Shown: positions 47,819-56,756, numbered from the stretch's first letter. The stretch: 64,000 nucleotides of DNA from Phyllobacterium zundukense (GCF_002764115.1 NZ_CP017940.1:1958501-2022500), one strand, 5' to 3'. The notes: a model not told the origin generated them from the letters alone. Program-made: numbers and translations.

Positions 47819-48589
47819 TCAGCTCTGTTCGATACGCTTGAGTACGGAATCGAGGGCAAGCGTCAGGGCCTTCGTTCCACCATTCCCGGTAAACTCGGTG
47901 AAGACCTGCTCATTCAGACCGCCCTTTGTCGAAAACTCGGAAGCCATTGCCTCAAACGATTGCTCCTTCGAGGCGTCCGTTACGTGGGACAGGCCGCCAA
48001 ACAGCTGCTTGAGATACAGGCTCGCCTGATCATAGGACATTCCTTCCGCTTCGAGCCAATGGGCGCTTGTTTCCAGCAGGCCGAAATATGTGGCCATCAG
48101 CGCACTCGCCGCGCCGAAAAGATCGTATTGCTTGAGGTTCTCTGCCTGCACCGCAGTCCCGAGCGAAGAAAACAGCTCAGCCACCTGTTCATTGGGCGGA
48201 TAGATTGCCGTCGCTCCCCGCAACTCAGCGACGAATGGCAGGGGAATTGTCCGGGTAATGGTTACGGGCGCGCCAATCCAACCGGCAAGCGCCTCGATCT
48301 GGACAGCAGCGATAAAACTCACCACCTGCTGTTGCTGACGAAATCGGAGTTGTTTGACCACTTCCTCGGCGATCTGTGGTCTGACCGCAAGAAAGACGAT
48401 GTCGGCGCTGTCCACGACATCCTGATTGTCGACGCCTACGCGCACGAGTGGAAACATCTCTGCCAGCCGGAATGCGGCGTGCGCACTACGGGGAGAGACG
48501 ATGACAGAACTGATATCCGTTCTCGATTTCATCAAGCCAGTGACAACGGCCTCGGTTATCGCACCCGTTCCTACAAAACCTAATTTCAT
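47819..48589 (-). CDS. Pyrroline-5-carboxylate reductase-like (ProC family)
   Basis: A 256-residue NAD(P)-binding protein of the ProC family. Rossmann motif GFVGTGAITEAV at residues 4-15. The C-terminal dimer domain is present, but its substrate loop reads TGNGGTKALTL where housekeeping ProC usually has the PGGTT motif. This, and its place in an accessory region, suggest a paralogue rather than the main proline-biosynthesis enzyme. Start ATG at 48589. Confidence 0.85.
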   Translation of the reverse strand: MKLGFVGTGAITEAVVTGLMKSRTDISSVIVSPRSAHAAFRLAEMFPLVRVGVDNQDVVDSADIVFLAVRPQIAEEVVKQLRFRQQQQVVSFIAAVQIEALAGWIGAPVTITRTIPLPFVAELRGATAIYPPNEQVAELFSSLGTAVQAENLKQYDLFGAASALMATYFGLLETSAHWLEAEGMSYDQASLYLKQLFGGLSHVTDASKEQSFEAMASEFSTKGGLNEQVFTEFTGNGGTKALTLALDSVLKRIEQS

Positions 48590-48654
48590 CGTTCCCCGCT
48601 TAGTTTGACGTACGCATCAGCAAGCCATGTCGCGAATGGCAAACATTGGCGTTG

Positions 48655-48933
48655 TTATTTCGACTTGAAGTTATCGTTCGGCTTTATCGTACTGAATCGT
48701 TGCACCGTGTTGTAGCGCAAGTTCCTGATTTCAACGACGCCACCTTCCAGAACGGTGTAAACAACTTCCCCGTTCTTGGCTGTAGCGGTTTCACCGGGCT
48801 TTCCCTCACCTCTGATGATCTTGTTGATGGTGGTATACTGCGCTGCTGCAGTGTCCTCTTGGGCAAATGCAGGCGGGGAATGCAAACCGACAGCTAAGAC
48901 CAAAGGAAGAAGAACCGTAGTTGGTCTGTTCAT
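48655..48933 (-). CDS. Small secreted hypothetical protein
   Basis: A 92-residue protein with a clear signal peptide (MNRPTTVLLPLVLAVGLHSPPAFAQ, cleavage after AFA). The mature 68 residues are soluble and include GEVVYTVLEGGVVEIRNLRYNTVQRFSTIKP. I do not recognise the family. GTAGGAATC precedes the ATG. It has no obvious partner. Confidence 0.7.
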   Translation of the reverse strand: MNRPTTVLLPLVLAVGLHSPPAFAQEDTAAAQYTTINKIIRGEGKPGETATAKNGEVVYTVLEGGVVEIRNLRYNTVQRFSTIKPNDNFKSK

Positions 48934-49115
48934 GATGATTCCTACAGCAGAGTAGCCGAAACAAAGCGCACCAATCTAACTCAATTGGTGCTCTCTCCAA
49001 AACGACAATGCTGAGTGCGGGCGGCGTCCGCTTAGAGCAGACACCGCCACGAAACCAACTCCGTTGGCCCCATGGAGGGTGCCGCACGCAAGGGTCACGC
49101 GGGCAGCCCCCTATA

Positions 49116-49504
49116 TCACTTTAAGAACGTCTCGCTGTGGGCGTGACACTCCCATCCTTTTGACCCGCGAATCCAGACAGAACTGTCGGCTGCTCGCAGA
49201 TCTTGTGACTTCCATTCATCGTGACGCTCTGCCGAACTGTATATGCAATGAGCGCAACGTCGGGCGAAGGCATGGATACTTCGATATCATCGAGGGCATA
49301 GGAGTCGAGGCTCCAATTTCCTTCCTCGGTCATCTTACCCATTTTCGCTTTCTCGATACGCATGACCCCTTGTGCGCCAGTGACGAGCGCGGTCTTCCCC
49401 GAGAGTTCGGAAGTGCGGCGGCCATCTTTCGCCTTCATCGCGTCCCAATACGATTTCTCAAGGTTGACGATCTCGTTCTTCGTTGGCTTGGCATGAGCGT
49501 TCAT
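49116..49504 (-). pseudogene. SnoaL/DUF4440-like protein with a C-terminal frameshift
   Basis: The open frame from ATG 49504 (ribosome site AGGAGG) encodes an NTF2-like/DUF4440 protein (EIVNLEKSYWDAMKAKDGRR) but ends in unrelated residues at 49121. Near 49201-49210, shifting frame by one lost base restores the family C-terminus AADSSVWIRGSKGWECHAHSETFLK, with a stop at 49116-49118. So the gene carries a one-base frameshift, either a recent inactivation or a sequencing error. It has an EcfG-type promoter (49534-49561), so it belonged to the general stress regulon. Confidence 0.72.
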
Positions 49505-49817
49505 GACGTCCTCCTGCGATGTTGTATCACCGCAAAACGCTCTACATCGGTGTCAAGTTCCAGCAGCGCGGTCCAACGCTGACGTCTATCGCTCCATTCG
49601 GCCGACGATCCGCCCTCCATTCTGGAGATCAGTGCCCCTCGCGAGGGGCACGGCGACATCGTTGGGATCGGTTGCCCCGCCTTTGCGGAGCCAAAACTAA
49701 ACAGCCGCGTGCAAAAACGGTTCGCGACATCTTTGGCGGGAAGGTGTATCTTGTTCATGGGATTATACGTGGGCTGTCACAGCTGCGTCGTGGTCTAGAT
49801 TGGATCAACTTCCTGCC
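49505..49817. other. Gene-free interval between DUF4440-like and HWE kinase genes
   Basis: About 313 bp without a credible gene. It holds the minus-strand EcfG-type promoter (49534-49561) for the DUF4440-like gene, and a GC-rich hairpin GTGCCCCTCGCGAGGGGCAC around 49630-49649. I see no clear promoter for the kinase on the plus strand. Confidence 0.5.
49534..49561 (-). promoter_or_regulatory. EcfG (general stress sigma) promoter of the DUF4440-like gene
   Basis: Read on the minus strand: GGAAC, 17 bases, then CGTTTT. This matches the alphaproteobacterial EcfG consensus GGAAC-N16-17-CGTT exactly. The -10 element lies 30 bp upstream of the ATG at 49504 and its AGGAGG site. Confidence 0.8.
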
Positions 49818-50891
49818 ATGATCGACCTGCAAAATATCGAAGACGCGCAAAAGCTTGCTCAGGCAATCGTCAACACGATTCCTGAGCCGTTTATTGTACT
49901 TGATGGTGAAATTCGTGTGCTGGCTGCCAGCCGCTCCTTTTATGAAACATTCAAGGTCGATCCAGAGCAGACACGAGGCCATTTGCTCTACTCGCTAGGG
50001 GACGGACAATGGGACATCCCTGCCCTTCGTGTCCTGTTGGAGACAATCATTCCCGAACGTGCCGCAATGGACGGCTTCGAGGTCGAGCATGATTTTCCCA
50101 ATCTCGGCCGCAGAACCATGCTGTTGAACGCTCGAACCGTTCTCTACGACGACAACGCCATTTCCACGATCCTGCTTGCTTTTTCTGACGTAACCAGTCG
50201 CCGGGCGATCGAACGGGAAAAGGATGACCTGCTCAAGCAGACAGAAGAGCTGCTGCGCCAGAAGGATATCCTGCTTCAAGAGATGCAGCACCGCGTCGCC
50301 AACAGCCTGCAGATCATTGCCAGCATCTTGCTGTTGAAGGCGGGGGCCGTCACGTCGGAGGAAACACGGCTTCATCTCCGCGACGCCCATCAGCGCGTCA
50401 TGTCGGTGGCCGAGGTGCAAAGGCACCTGCATACATCCAACAGTATTGACCAGATTGAAGTCGGTTCTTACCTGACGAAGCTCTGCCGCAGTCTGGCCGC
50501 CTCGATGACCGGGGAAAGCAACCCCCTTACGCTCGATGTGACGGCAGACGCAGGATGGATAGGATCAGACAAGGCCGTCAGCCTTGGCCTGATCGTCACC
50601 GAACTCGTCATCAACGCGATCAAGTACGCTTTCCCGTCAGCCAAATCCGGCGACCGGATCGCCGTCACCTACGAGACTGACAAGGCAGACTGGAAACTGA
50701 TCGTCTCTGACAACGGCATCGGGAAAAACGCTGTTACCGTCGGCGAAACCGCTGGCGGGCTCGGAACAGCTATTGTCGAGGCTCTGGTAAAGCAGCTTGA
50801 TGCCCGCATGGACGTCGCCAGCAGCGCAGAGGGTACTAGCGTGTCCATCACCCGGGCGACCTTCACGTCGCGCATGCCGCAGGCGGCATGA
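49818..50891 (+). CDS. PAS-HWE/HisKA_2 sensor histidine kinase
   Basis: A 357-residue soluble kinase. A PAS domain (about residues 15-130) is followed by the HisKA_2 dimer domain with phospho-acceptor H158 in QEMQHRVANSLQ, then an ATPase domain with N-box LIVTELVINAIKYAF, VSDNGIG and GGLGTAIV. HisKA_2/HWE kinases often act on PhyR-type regulators of the general stress response. No response regulator or membrane segment is adjacent, so it is an orphan kinase. A TTG at 49800 could add six residues. Confidence 0.92.
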   Translation: MIDLQNIEDAQKLAQAIVNTIPEPFIVLDGEIRVLAASRSFYETFKVDPEQTRGHLLYSLGDGQWDIPALRVLLETIIPERAAMDGFEVEHDFPNLGRRTMLLNARTVLYDDNAISTILLAFSDVTSRRAIEREKDDLLKQTEELLRQKDILLQEMQHRVANSLQIIASILLLKAGAVTSEETRLHLRDAHQRVMSVAEVQRHLHTSNSIDQIEVGSYLTKLCRSLAASMTGESNPLTLDVTADAGWIGSDKAVSLGLIVTELVINAIKYAFPSAKSGDRIAVTYETDKADWKLIVSDNGIGKNAVTVGETAGGLGTAIVEALVKQLDARMDVASSAEGTSVSITRATFTSRMPQAA

Positions 50892-51081
50892 ACCATCTTC
50901 CACCCCGAACTTCTCGACAGACCCCAAGCCGACGGCGAAGAGAAGGGCTCCGAAGCTGCATAGCCGTGACCGGGATGCAAAACTGCTTCTCGCTTGCTGC
51001 GGGGATCGCAAACAGATGACGAATATAGTGGCGTGCTGGCGTGTTCACCATTGAAAGCCACTAATCGGGCCAGGCCATGAC

Positions 51082-52059
51082 ATGAGTAAGCAAACAAGGG
51101 AGCGCATAAGCAACATGCCCACGGTTGAAGCCCCTCCTCTTGAGCGCAAGCTGGTTGCCATTCTGGCTGCGGATGTCGAAGGATATTCGCGCCTGATGCA
51201 CGATGATGAGGAGCAAACCCTTGCGACGTTGTCAGCTCATCGCAATATCATCGACGCATTGATCGCGGCCGGTCGTGGGGAAATCTCCGGCACCGCCGGC
51301 GATAGCGTATTGGCCGAGTTCGCAAGCGTTGTCGATGCGGTCCAATGCGCCGTTTCGATCCAACAGGCTCTAACCAAGGCCAATGCCGTTCTACCGGCCA
51401 AGAACCGAATGTTGCTGCGCATCGGGATCAATGTCGGCGATGTGATGGTCAAGGACGGCGGCATCTTCGGCGACGGCGTCAACGTCGCCGCACGCCTGGA
51501 GGCGATCGCCGAGCCGGGTGGCATCTGTGTGACGCGGGGCGTGCGCGATCACCTGCGCGACCGAATGGATTATGAGTTCGAGGACCTTGGCGAACACCGC
51601 GTCAAGAACATTAGCCGACCCGTGCGTGTCTTCCGCGTCTGTTTCGATCCGAATGCAACGGCGGAACTGCCCCAAACAGAGCCCGTCGCGCCGACAGAGG
51701 GCGTTCACCTGGCAAATGACCAGAACCCGCCCGTCGCGGCCGGGGCCGACGCCGTTGAACTTGCGTTCTGGCAATCGGTACAGGCGAGCAACGATCCGTC
51801 AGAGTATCAAGCCTATCTGGCGCAGTTTCCGGAAGGAGACTTCGCAGCTTTGGCTCAGGCCCGTCTGGCCACGCCTTCGATCTCCGACCAATCTTCAACC
51901 GAAGATCGCACCGTGGAACTCGAGTTCTGGAACTCCATCAAGGACACTGAACTCCGGGTAATGTTTGAAGCCTACCTCGAAAAATATCCGGATGGCGAGT
52001 TCAGGAGTTTGGCCGAGATCCGGCTGGAGACGCTCGCGTCCGGACCAGCGGCACGTTAG
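51082..52059 (+). CDS. Class III adenylate/guanylate cyclase with C-terminal repeats
   Basis: A 325-residue protein. The cyclase domain spans about residues 20-190, with metal aspartates D31 (AADVEGYS) and D74 (TAGDSVLAEF) and the transition-state pair in GDGVNVAARLE. The adenine-specifying lysine position (I-x-K-x-x-GD in relatives) is Gly70, so nucleotide choice or activity is uncertain. The C-terminus has two related 40-residue units (VELAFWQSVQ...YLAQFPEGDFAALAQARL and VELEFWNSIK...YLEKYPDGEFRSLAEIRL). A later ATG at 51115 is the alternative start. Confidence 0.9.
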   Translation: MSKQTRERISNMPTVEAPPLERKLVAILAADVEGYSRLMHDDEEQTLATLSAHRNIIDALIAAGRGEISGTAGDSVLAEFASVVDAVQCAVSIQQALTKANAVLPAKNRMLLRIGINVGDVMVKDGGIFGDGVNVAARLEAIAEPGGICVTRGVRDHLRDRMDYEFEDLGEHRVKNISRPVRVFRVCFDPNATAELPQTEPVAPTEGVHLANDQNPPVAAGADAVELAFWQSVQASNDPSEYQAYLAQFPEGDFAALAQARLATPSISDQSSTEDRTVELEFWNSIKDTELRVMFEAYLEKYPDGEFRSLAEIRLETLASGPAAR

Positions 52060-52163
52060 AGCGGAAATGAGCCGACTCAAGCAGTTCGCAGCTTATCAGT
52101 GATTATGCATTTTAAGCCGGCTGGCTGGTTCTTCAGGACCTATGAGCAATCGCTCGCTGTCTC

Positions 52164-52250
52164 CTAGTACCAGCGCCCACGGCCATACCAGCCGCCTCCG
52201 CCTAGCAGAAAAATGATAAGGACAATAATGAGAAGTGTGGTGAGATCCAT
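52164..52250 (-). CDS. DUF3309 micro-protein (28 residues)
   Basis: A very short frame, MDLTTLLIIVLIIFLLGGGGWYGRGRWY, consisting of one membrane helix and a Gly/Trp/Tyr/Arg tail, the DUF3309 pattern. AGGAGA precedes the ATG, and an EcfG-type promoter lies 80 bp upstream, so it is very probably expressed under general stress. Function unknown; likely an inner-membrane stress micro-protein. Confidence 0.85.
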   Translation of the reverse strand: MDLTTLLIIVLIIFLLGGGGWYGRGRWY

Positions 52251-52330
52251 GTGAGTCTCCTATGGGTGCTCTGGTCTGCGCCGTCCTGCCTTGAGCAGGG
52301 CATTGTCGTGACAGCACCCGGTCTTCAATG

Positions 52331-52355
52331 AACGTCCGGCGCCGTTTATTGTTCC
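52331..52355 (-). promoter_or_regulatory. EcfG promoter of the DUF3309 micro-protein gene
   Basis: On the minus strand: GGAAC, 16 bases (AATAAACGGCGCCGGA), then CGTT. It matches the EcfG consensus exactly and lies upstream of the DUF3309 start at 52250 with nothing between. Confidence 0.82.
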
Positions 52356-52384
52356 ATTGGAACGATCTGGGATCGTGAGCGCAT

Positions 52385-52612
52385 GTGTATCAAGCCAATT
52401 TAGTGCGCTCGAAGGCCGCCCAGCAACGGGGCGCCGCGCCTTGGGCGGTCGCTGACCTATATCGCGCCCAGCTGAAGGGCATCATCGGCATCGAGATTGA
52501 AATCGCCGCGATCGAAGGTGAGTGGAAGGTCAGCACCGGCGTTGCGGATGGGCATGAGGCCGCTCAGCACACGGCGGAAGCGCGGGCGATGGCGGAGATG
52601 GTGCGGGGTGGT
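52385..52612 (+). pseudogene. Truncated, degenerate copy of the paiB 3' end
   Basis: The reading frame here repeats the C-terminal part of the PaiB protein encoded at 44802-45446. QLKGIIGIEIEI, then EGEWKVS, TGVADG and QHTAEARAMAEMV align with it, and DNA identity is high over 52470-52600. The first 140 residues of PaiB are absent and small deletions occur. It is not a functional gene. It sits exactly at the left edge of the AT-rich segment that follows. Confidence 0.8.
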
Positions 52613-52781
52613 GAAGTATGGCTACATTTAGTCACAACACCAGACCGCGCAGTAAAAATTGGAACGGCCATTCACAACTTGTTTAAAATAAAGGACTACA
52701 GTAAAAGCAGCTCAACCAGAGATTGCTGTGGGCTCGAGTTCCATCTACACTTGTCCATACGGAATCGCTTAGAGGTAATCA

Positions 52782-55375
52782 GTGTCATTTGAAAAGAGCT
52801 TGTTGTGGAAAAAGCTATTTGAAAACAACGACGATATTCAACATTCCGAGCAAGTCGAAAGGTTGGTTTCGACTTACAAGAATATGCGGTCACAGGTCGC
52901 CTATCTAGTAGGGGAAATTAGCGTAGATCTTCCCCAATATACCGTACATGACATTACACATTTAGACGCCTTGTGGGATATTGCAGATCAGATAACCGGA
53001 GAAAACTATAGTATAAACCCTCTCGAGGGATTTGTACTAGGTGGAGCTTTGCTTTTTCACGATGCTGGTATGACGATGGCGTCCTACCCTGGGGATTGAC
53101 CCAGATCAAGTTGACCAGGGAATGGCAGAAAATTCACCAAAATATCTGCTTGAAATACAATGCAAACGGTACCGAAAACGACGCGGCCGCACTGATTGTT
53201 TTTCTGCGAGAGCAGCATGCGAAGCAGGCAGAGTTTCTTCCATTTACGGAGTGGCCAAGTCCCAACGGGCATCGAACATTGATAGAGAATGGTGAGATTC
53301 GGCAAAAACTTGGGCAATTCATTGGTCAACTTGCTGCTAGTCACTGGTGGAATCATGACGTTCTAGCGGCCAATCTTAACCGCAAAATACCGGCACCAGC
53401 ATCTTTCCCAGCGGTCTAATCTATCGATTTGCTTAAATTGGCATGCATTCTGCGGACAGCCGATGCAGCCCATATAGACGAAAGGCGGGCTCCCGGCTTT
53501 CTGTTGGCACTTCGAAAAGCTCGACTATCCCCCCTCTCGCAACAGCATTGGCATTTTCAAAACAGACTTACTCAACCTCAACTCAGGGGCGATGGTTTGT
53601 ATTACGCATCGACGTCTGATTTTGAAAGAACGGAAAGTTCTGAATGGTGGCTACTTTACGACACATTAAAGATGGTCGATGACGAACTAAAGAAAACAGA
53701 CGGATTGTTGTCTCGTCTAAGAGGTGATGACTTGCGCTTCTCAGCAAAGCGCGTGTCCAATTTAGAAACGCCAATGGCTTTGACCGACTCCGTAAGGGTT
53801 CGCGGATGGAAGCCGATCGATACGGCATTCTCTATTTCTGACATCCCCAGACTGGTAGAAAAACTGGGAGGCGAACAACTTTATGGGAATGACAAGTTTC
53901 CAGCAATCCGTGAATTGGTTCAGAACGCAATGGACGCGATTCGCCTGCGGCGCCTGGTTGACCCTGAAGCTCCTGAAGGAGGTGTTACTGTTCACCTCTC
54001 CTCGACGGGATCAGTTAACAAATTGATAGTCTCGGACAACGGTGTAGGAATGTCGGCTAGCACGATTGTCGAGAGTTTACTTTCCTTTGGTTCAAGCGGA
54101 TGGCTGAACGACCCAGCGATTGGCGAATTTAGTGAGAACCTCCCCGATAAATCTGATATCTCAGGAAAATACGGGATTGGCTTCTTTTCTATTTTTATGC
54201 TCGGCAAACGAGTATGGGTCAAGACCAGACGTTTTGATAAGAGTGTCGACGACACCATTGTTTTGGAATTTAGGAATGGTCTGGATGAGCGTCCGATACT
54301 TTTCGCCGCTGAAGGTTCTGAAAGAAAAGTTAACGGCGGCACTACAATAGAGATTGAATTAGATGCCCCTCTGTTCAATGAATTGCTTGCGCCCGGGAAT
54401 GTTCACGAACTAGGCTTCCAAGCGAAATTGGCCGTTACATTTCCCACGAGCAACGTTCCAATTTCGCTGGAATTGCCGGGCGTCAAAAGCGTGATAGATG
54501 GCCGCCGCTGGAAGGAAGAACCCGGACAAGACCTCCTGAGAAGAGTTGAGGGACAGGACTTTCGCGACAAGGAGATATCGAAATACGCGGCCAATTTGCG
54601 ACCGCTGTGGAATTCAGACAACGAGTTAATCGGCAGAATGTGCGTGGTACCCCGTGATTTTGTGCTGGGTTTCAGAAGAAACACCATAACCGGTTCGGTG
54701 GTATCAAACGGTGCCAAAGTTACTGACATTAACTTTCGCGGGGTGGTCGAAGGACAGGTCCAGAGGGCATCTCGCGATACTGCAAGTCCAATTTGGTCGG
54801 CTCGATCTATCGCCGATTGGGCGAGCGAACAGGCGCAGATTATTGCGGCAATGGAGAAAAACGTAAATCACCAATTGAGCTGTGCAGAGTATGTAGTCGC
54901 TTGCGGAGGCAACTCCCGGGATCTCAAAGTTTGTGAGACATCCATCGGCTATCTCTCCTTTCCAGAGTTACAGAATTACCTCAAATCGGTCGATCACGTA
55001 TGGTTGGCCCATGATGCTGCACTTTCAATTATTAGACGACGTTTCGAGAAATTTGTACTGTCAGAGAATGTCATATTTTGCTCAATGGGAACGCCTGCAT
55101 TGTTTCCTTCTGGTCGATATGATTTGCCTGTCGATGATGGTTCAATTGGCGACCTCATTGTCAAAGAAATTGCGCAAGAATTTCAAATAAATAACAAATT
55201 ACTCAACAAGTACATGTCTATTGTTGATGGTGAGTACTTGTACGATGCAAAGACAATTTTTGGAAGAGACAAAAATGGGAACGATTATCAAGAAAGGGCG
55301 AAGTATTTTTGCAGAAATATGACAGAATCGACAATTAAAACTTATAGGCTAAATAAAAATCATAGAGTGATGTGA
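52782..55375 (+). pseudogene. HD domain-GHKL (HSP90-like) ATPase gene, broken
   Basis: Three consecutive frames reassemble into one protein of about 860 residues. Part one (GTG at 52782, RBS AGAGGT, to about 53090) has the HD-type metal-binding segment YTVHDITHLDALWDIAD and LLFHDAGMTMASYPG. One missing G in the GGGG run near 53090 shifts the frame. Part two (to 53419) continues it and is cut by an in-frame TAA at 53417. Part three (53429-55375) resumes with LACILRTADAAHIDERRAP and carries the GHKL ATPase motifs ELVQNAMDAIRLRR, SDNGVGM and GKYGIGFFS. AT-rich with different codon use from its neighbours. Recent decay or two sequencing errors are both possible. Confidence 0.8.
53429..55375 (+). 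CDS. GHKL/HSP90-like ATPase fragment (C-terminal part of the broken gene)
   Basis: A 648-codon open frame from TTG at 53429, probably not a natural start, since the sequence upstream continues in frame past a stop. ATP-binding motifs of the GHKL superfamily (shared by HSP90, MutL and histidine kinases) are intact: N-box at about residues 155-170, G1 DNGVGM near 200 and G2 GKYGIGFFS near 245. The C-terminal half (from about residue 400) has no fold I recognise. If the frame is still translated it would lack its HD domain. Confidence 0.6.
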   Translation: MLKLACILRTADAAHIDERRAPGFLLALRKARLSPLSQQHWHFQNRLTQPQLRGDGLYYASTSDFERTESSEWWLLYDTLKMVDDELKKTDGLLSRLRGDDLRFSAKRVSNLETPMALTDSVRVRGWKPIDTAFSISDIPRLVEKLGGEQLYGNDKFPAIRELVQNAMDAIRLRRLVDPEAPEGGVTVHLSSTGSVNKLIVSDNGVGMSASTIVESLLSFGSSGWLNDPAIGEFSENLPDKSDISGKYGIGFFSIFMLGKRVWVKTRRFDKSVDDTIVLEFRNGLDERPILFAAEGSERKVNGGTTIEIELDAPLFNELLAPGNVHELGFQAKLAVTFPTSNVPISLELPGVKSVIDGRRWKEEPGQDLLRRVEGQDFRDKEISKYAANLRPLWNSDNELIGRMCVVPRDFVLGFRRNTITGSVVSNGAKVTDINFRGVVEGQVQRASRDTASPIWSARSIADWASEQAQIIAAMEKNVNHQLSCAEYVVACGGNSRDLKVCETSIGYLSFPELQNYLKSVDHVWLAHDAALSIIRRRFEKFVLSENVIFCSMGTPALFPSGRYDLPVDDGSIGDLIVKEIAQEFQINNKLLNKYMSIVDGEYLYDAKTIFGRDKNGNDYQERAKYFCRNMTESTIKTYRLNKNHRVM

Positions 55376-55557
55376 GTTGGCTTGGCATCTTACCGGTCGC
55401 CGACATCCGTCGCCCCCACCATCCCCCCAGTAGCATTCCCGCCAAATCCACGTAAATTACCCCTTGGGGATACCATCGGTTGCATAAATGCCGCTGCGGT
55501 TGCGCGTCCAACGTGCGTGATGAGCAGCCAAGAAATACCGCCCGGGGGAGATGCCGC

Positions 55558-56337
55558 ATGCTTTTCGAGGTTTTTGTCGGTGCCATTTTCGTCGGCGGGA
55601 CGATTGCGCTGACGCTCGCTTCCTATTTCCTGATGCGTTGGATCACCGGCGGCGAGGCCGAGACCCACGAAAAAGACCTGGCGAGCTCGGTCATCTTCCG
55701 CATTTCCGCCCTGCACGGGCTGATCCTGGCGCTGGTTTTTGCGCAGGAAATGATCGATTACCAGCAGCTCCGCTACCAGACCGCCACGGAGGCCAATGCC
55801 CTCGCCGACATCTATTTCGATGCCGGGCGCTATGGCGACGCCGAGAAGGGCGCGATCCAGAAGGAACTCAACGATTATATCCGCGTCGTCGTCGACAAGG
55901 AATGGCAGGAACTTGGCGAGACTGACCGGCTGGCGCCGGAAGCCTGGGCGCAGTGGGACGAGGCCTATCGCGCGATTCTCGATCTCGTGCCGGCAAATCC
56001 GCGCCAGCAAAGCCTGCGCGGCCACATGCTCGATAAGATCTATGTCGTCTCCGACAGCCGCACCAGGCGCGAGAGCACCGCTGCCGATTCCATGAGCGCG
56101 ATATTCTGGTTCGCCGCGCTTTCGGGCGTGTTCTTCATTTCGCTCGCCTATTATTCCTATCCGCCGCGCCGCCGCAATATCCTGCTGATTTCGATATTCG
56201 GCGCCTATACGGGCATCATCCTGTTTCTCATCTACGCCTTTTCCAACCCCTACAGCCCGCCGGCCGAGCTCAGTCCGGGCCCGATGCTGCGGCTGCAGGA
56301 GCAGATCGCCAACGCCGCGCCGCCGGCGGCAAACTGA
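55558..56337 (+). CDS. DUF4239-like membrane protein
   Basis: A 259-residue integral membrane protein of the DUF4239 (bestrophin-like) group. Two N-terminal helices (about 5-28 and 43-65), a long cytosolic helical loop (about 70-180) and two C-terminal helices (about 183-203 and 213-235). GGGGGAG seven bases before ATG 55558 decides the start. GC-rich composition returns here, marking the right edge of the insert. Function unknown, possibly ion transport. Confidence 0.82.
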   Translation: MLFEVFVGAIFVGGTIALTLASYFLMRWITGGEAETHEKDLASSVIFRISALHGLILALVFAQEMIDYQQLRYQTATEANALADIYFDAGRYGDAEKGAIQKELNDYIRVVVDKEWQELGETDRLAPEAWAQWDEAYRAILDLVPANPRQQSLRGHMLDKIYVVSDSRTRRESTAADSMSAIFWFAALSGVFFISLAYYSYPPRRRNILLISIFGAYTGIILFLIYAFSNPYSPPAELSPGPMLRLQEQIANAAPPAAN

Positions 56338-56357
56338 TCAAGCGCGACCGGACCGGC

Positions 56358-56729
56358 CTAGCTGTCGACGAAACCGCCCGGCTCTGCCTTGTGCGGGATC
56401 GACCAGCCGAAATAGACCTCCGCGTCGGTGACCTTGCCCTCGCGAACGGTCAGGATTTCCGTGTTGCGGAACCTGTTGCCGTCTGTGCTGCTGCCCTCAT
56501 AGGTGACAAACACCTTGTCGCCCGCCGGGACGAGATGGATGAATTCGAAACCCGCAATGCTTTCGCTGTTCGGCCAGCAGCGTTCGAAAAAGATCGTGCG
56601 ATCAATGCGGTTGTCGAGCGGGCTGGTGAAATGGAAATCCTCGGCAATCAGCGGCTCGATCGCGGCGCGGTCCTTGGCAACAAAGGCTTCATAGATCGCA
56701 CGGACGACCTCCACCAAATCTTTCGCCAT
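56358..56729 (-). CDS. SnoaL-like/NTF2-fold protein
   Basis: A 123-residue NTF2-fold protein: DLVEVVRAIYEAFVAKDRAAIEPLIAEDFHFTSPLDNRI and later HKAEPGGFVDS. Such proteins are ligand-binding or polyketide cyclase-like. ATG at 56729 has a perfect AGGAGG site. An EcfG-like promoter with one mismatch lies just upstream. It is a second NTF2-fold gene in this region, unrelated in detail to the DUF4440-like one. Confidence 0.88.
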   Translation of the reverse strand: MAKDLVEVVRAIYEAFVAKDRAAIEPLIAEDFHFTSPLDNRIDRTIFFERCWPNSESIAGFEFIHLVPAGDKVFVTYEGSSTDGNRFRNTEILTVREGKVTDAEVYFGWSIPHKAEPGGFVDS

Positions 56730-56756
56730 GCTATCCTCCTTTGTGTGATGATCCAT

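Noticed and set aside
52096..52317. A 73-codon minus-strand frame
   Set aside because: The DUF3309 micro-protein on the same strand in another frame explains this DNA better, with a ribosome site and promoter.
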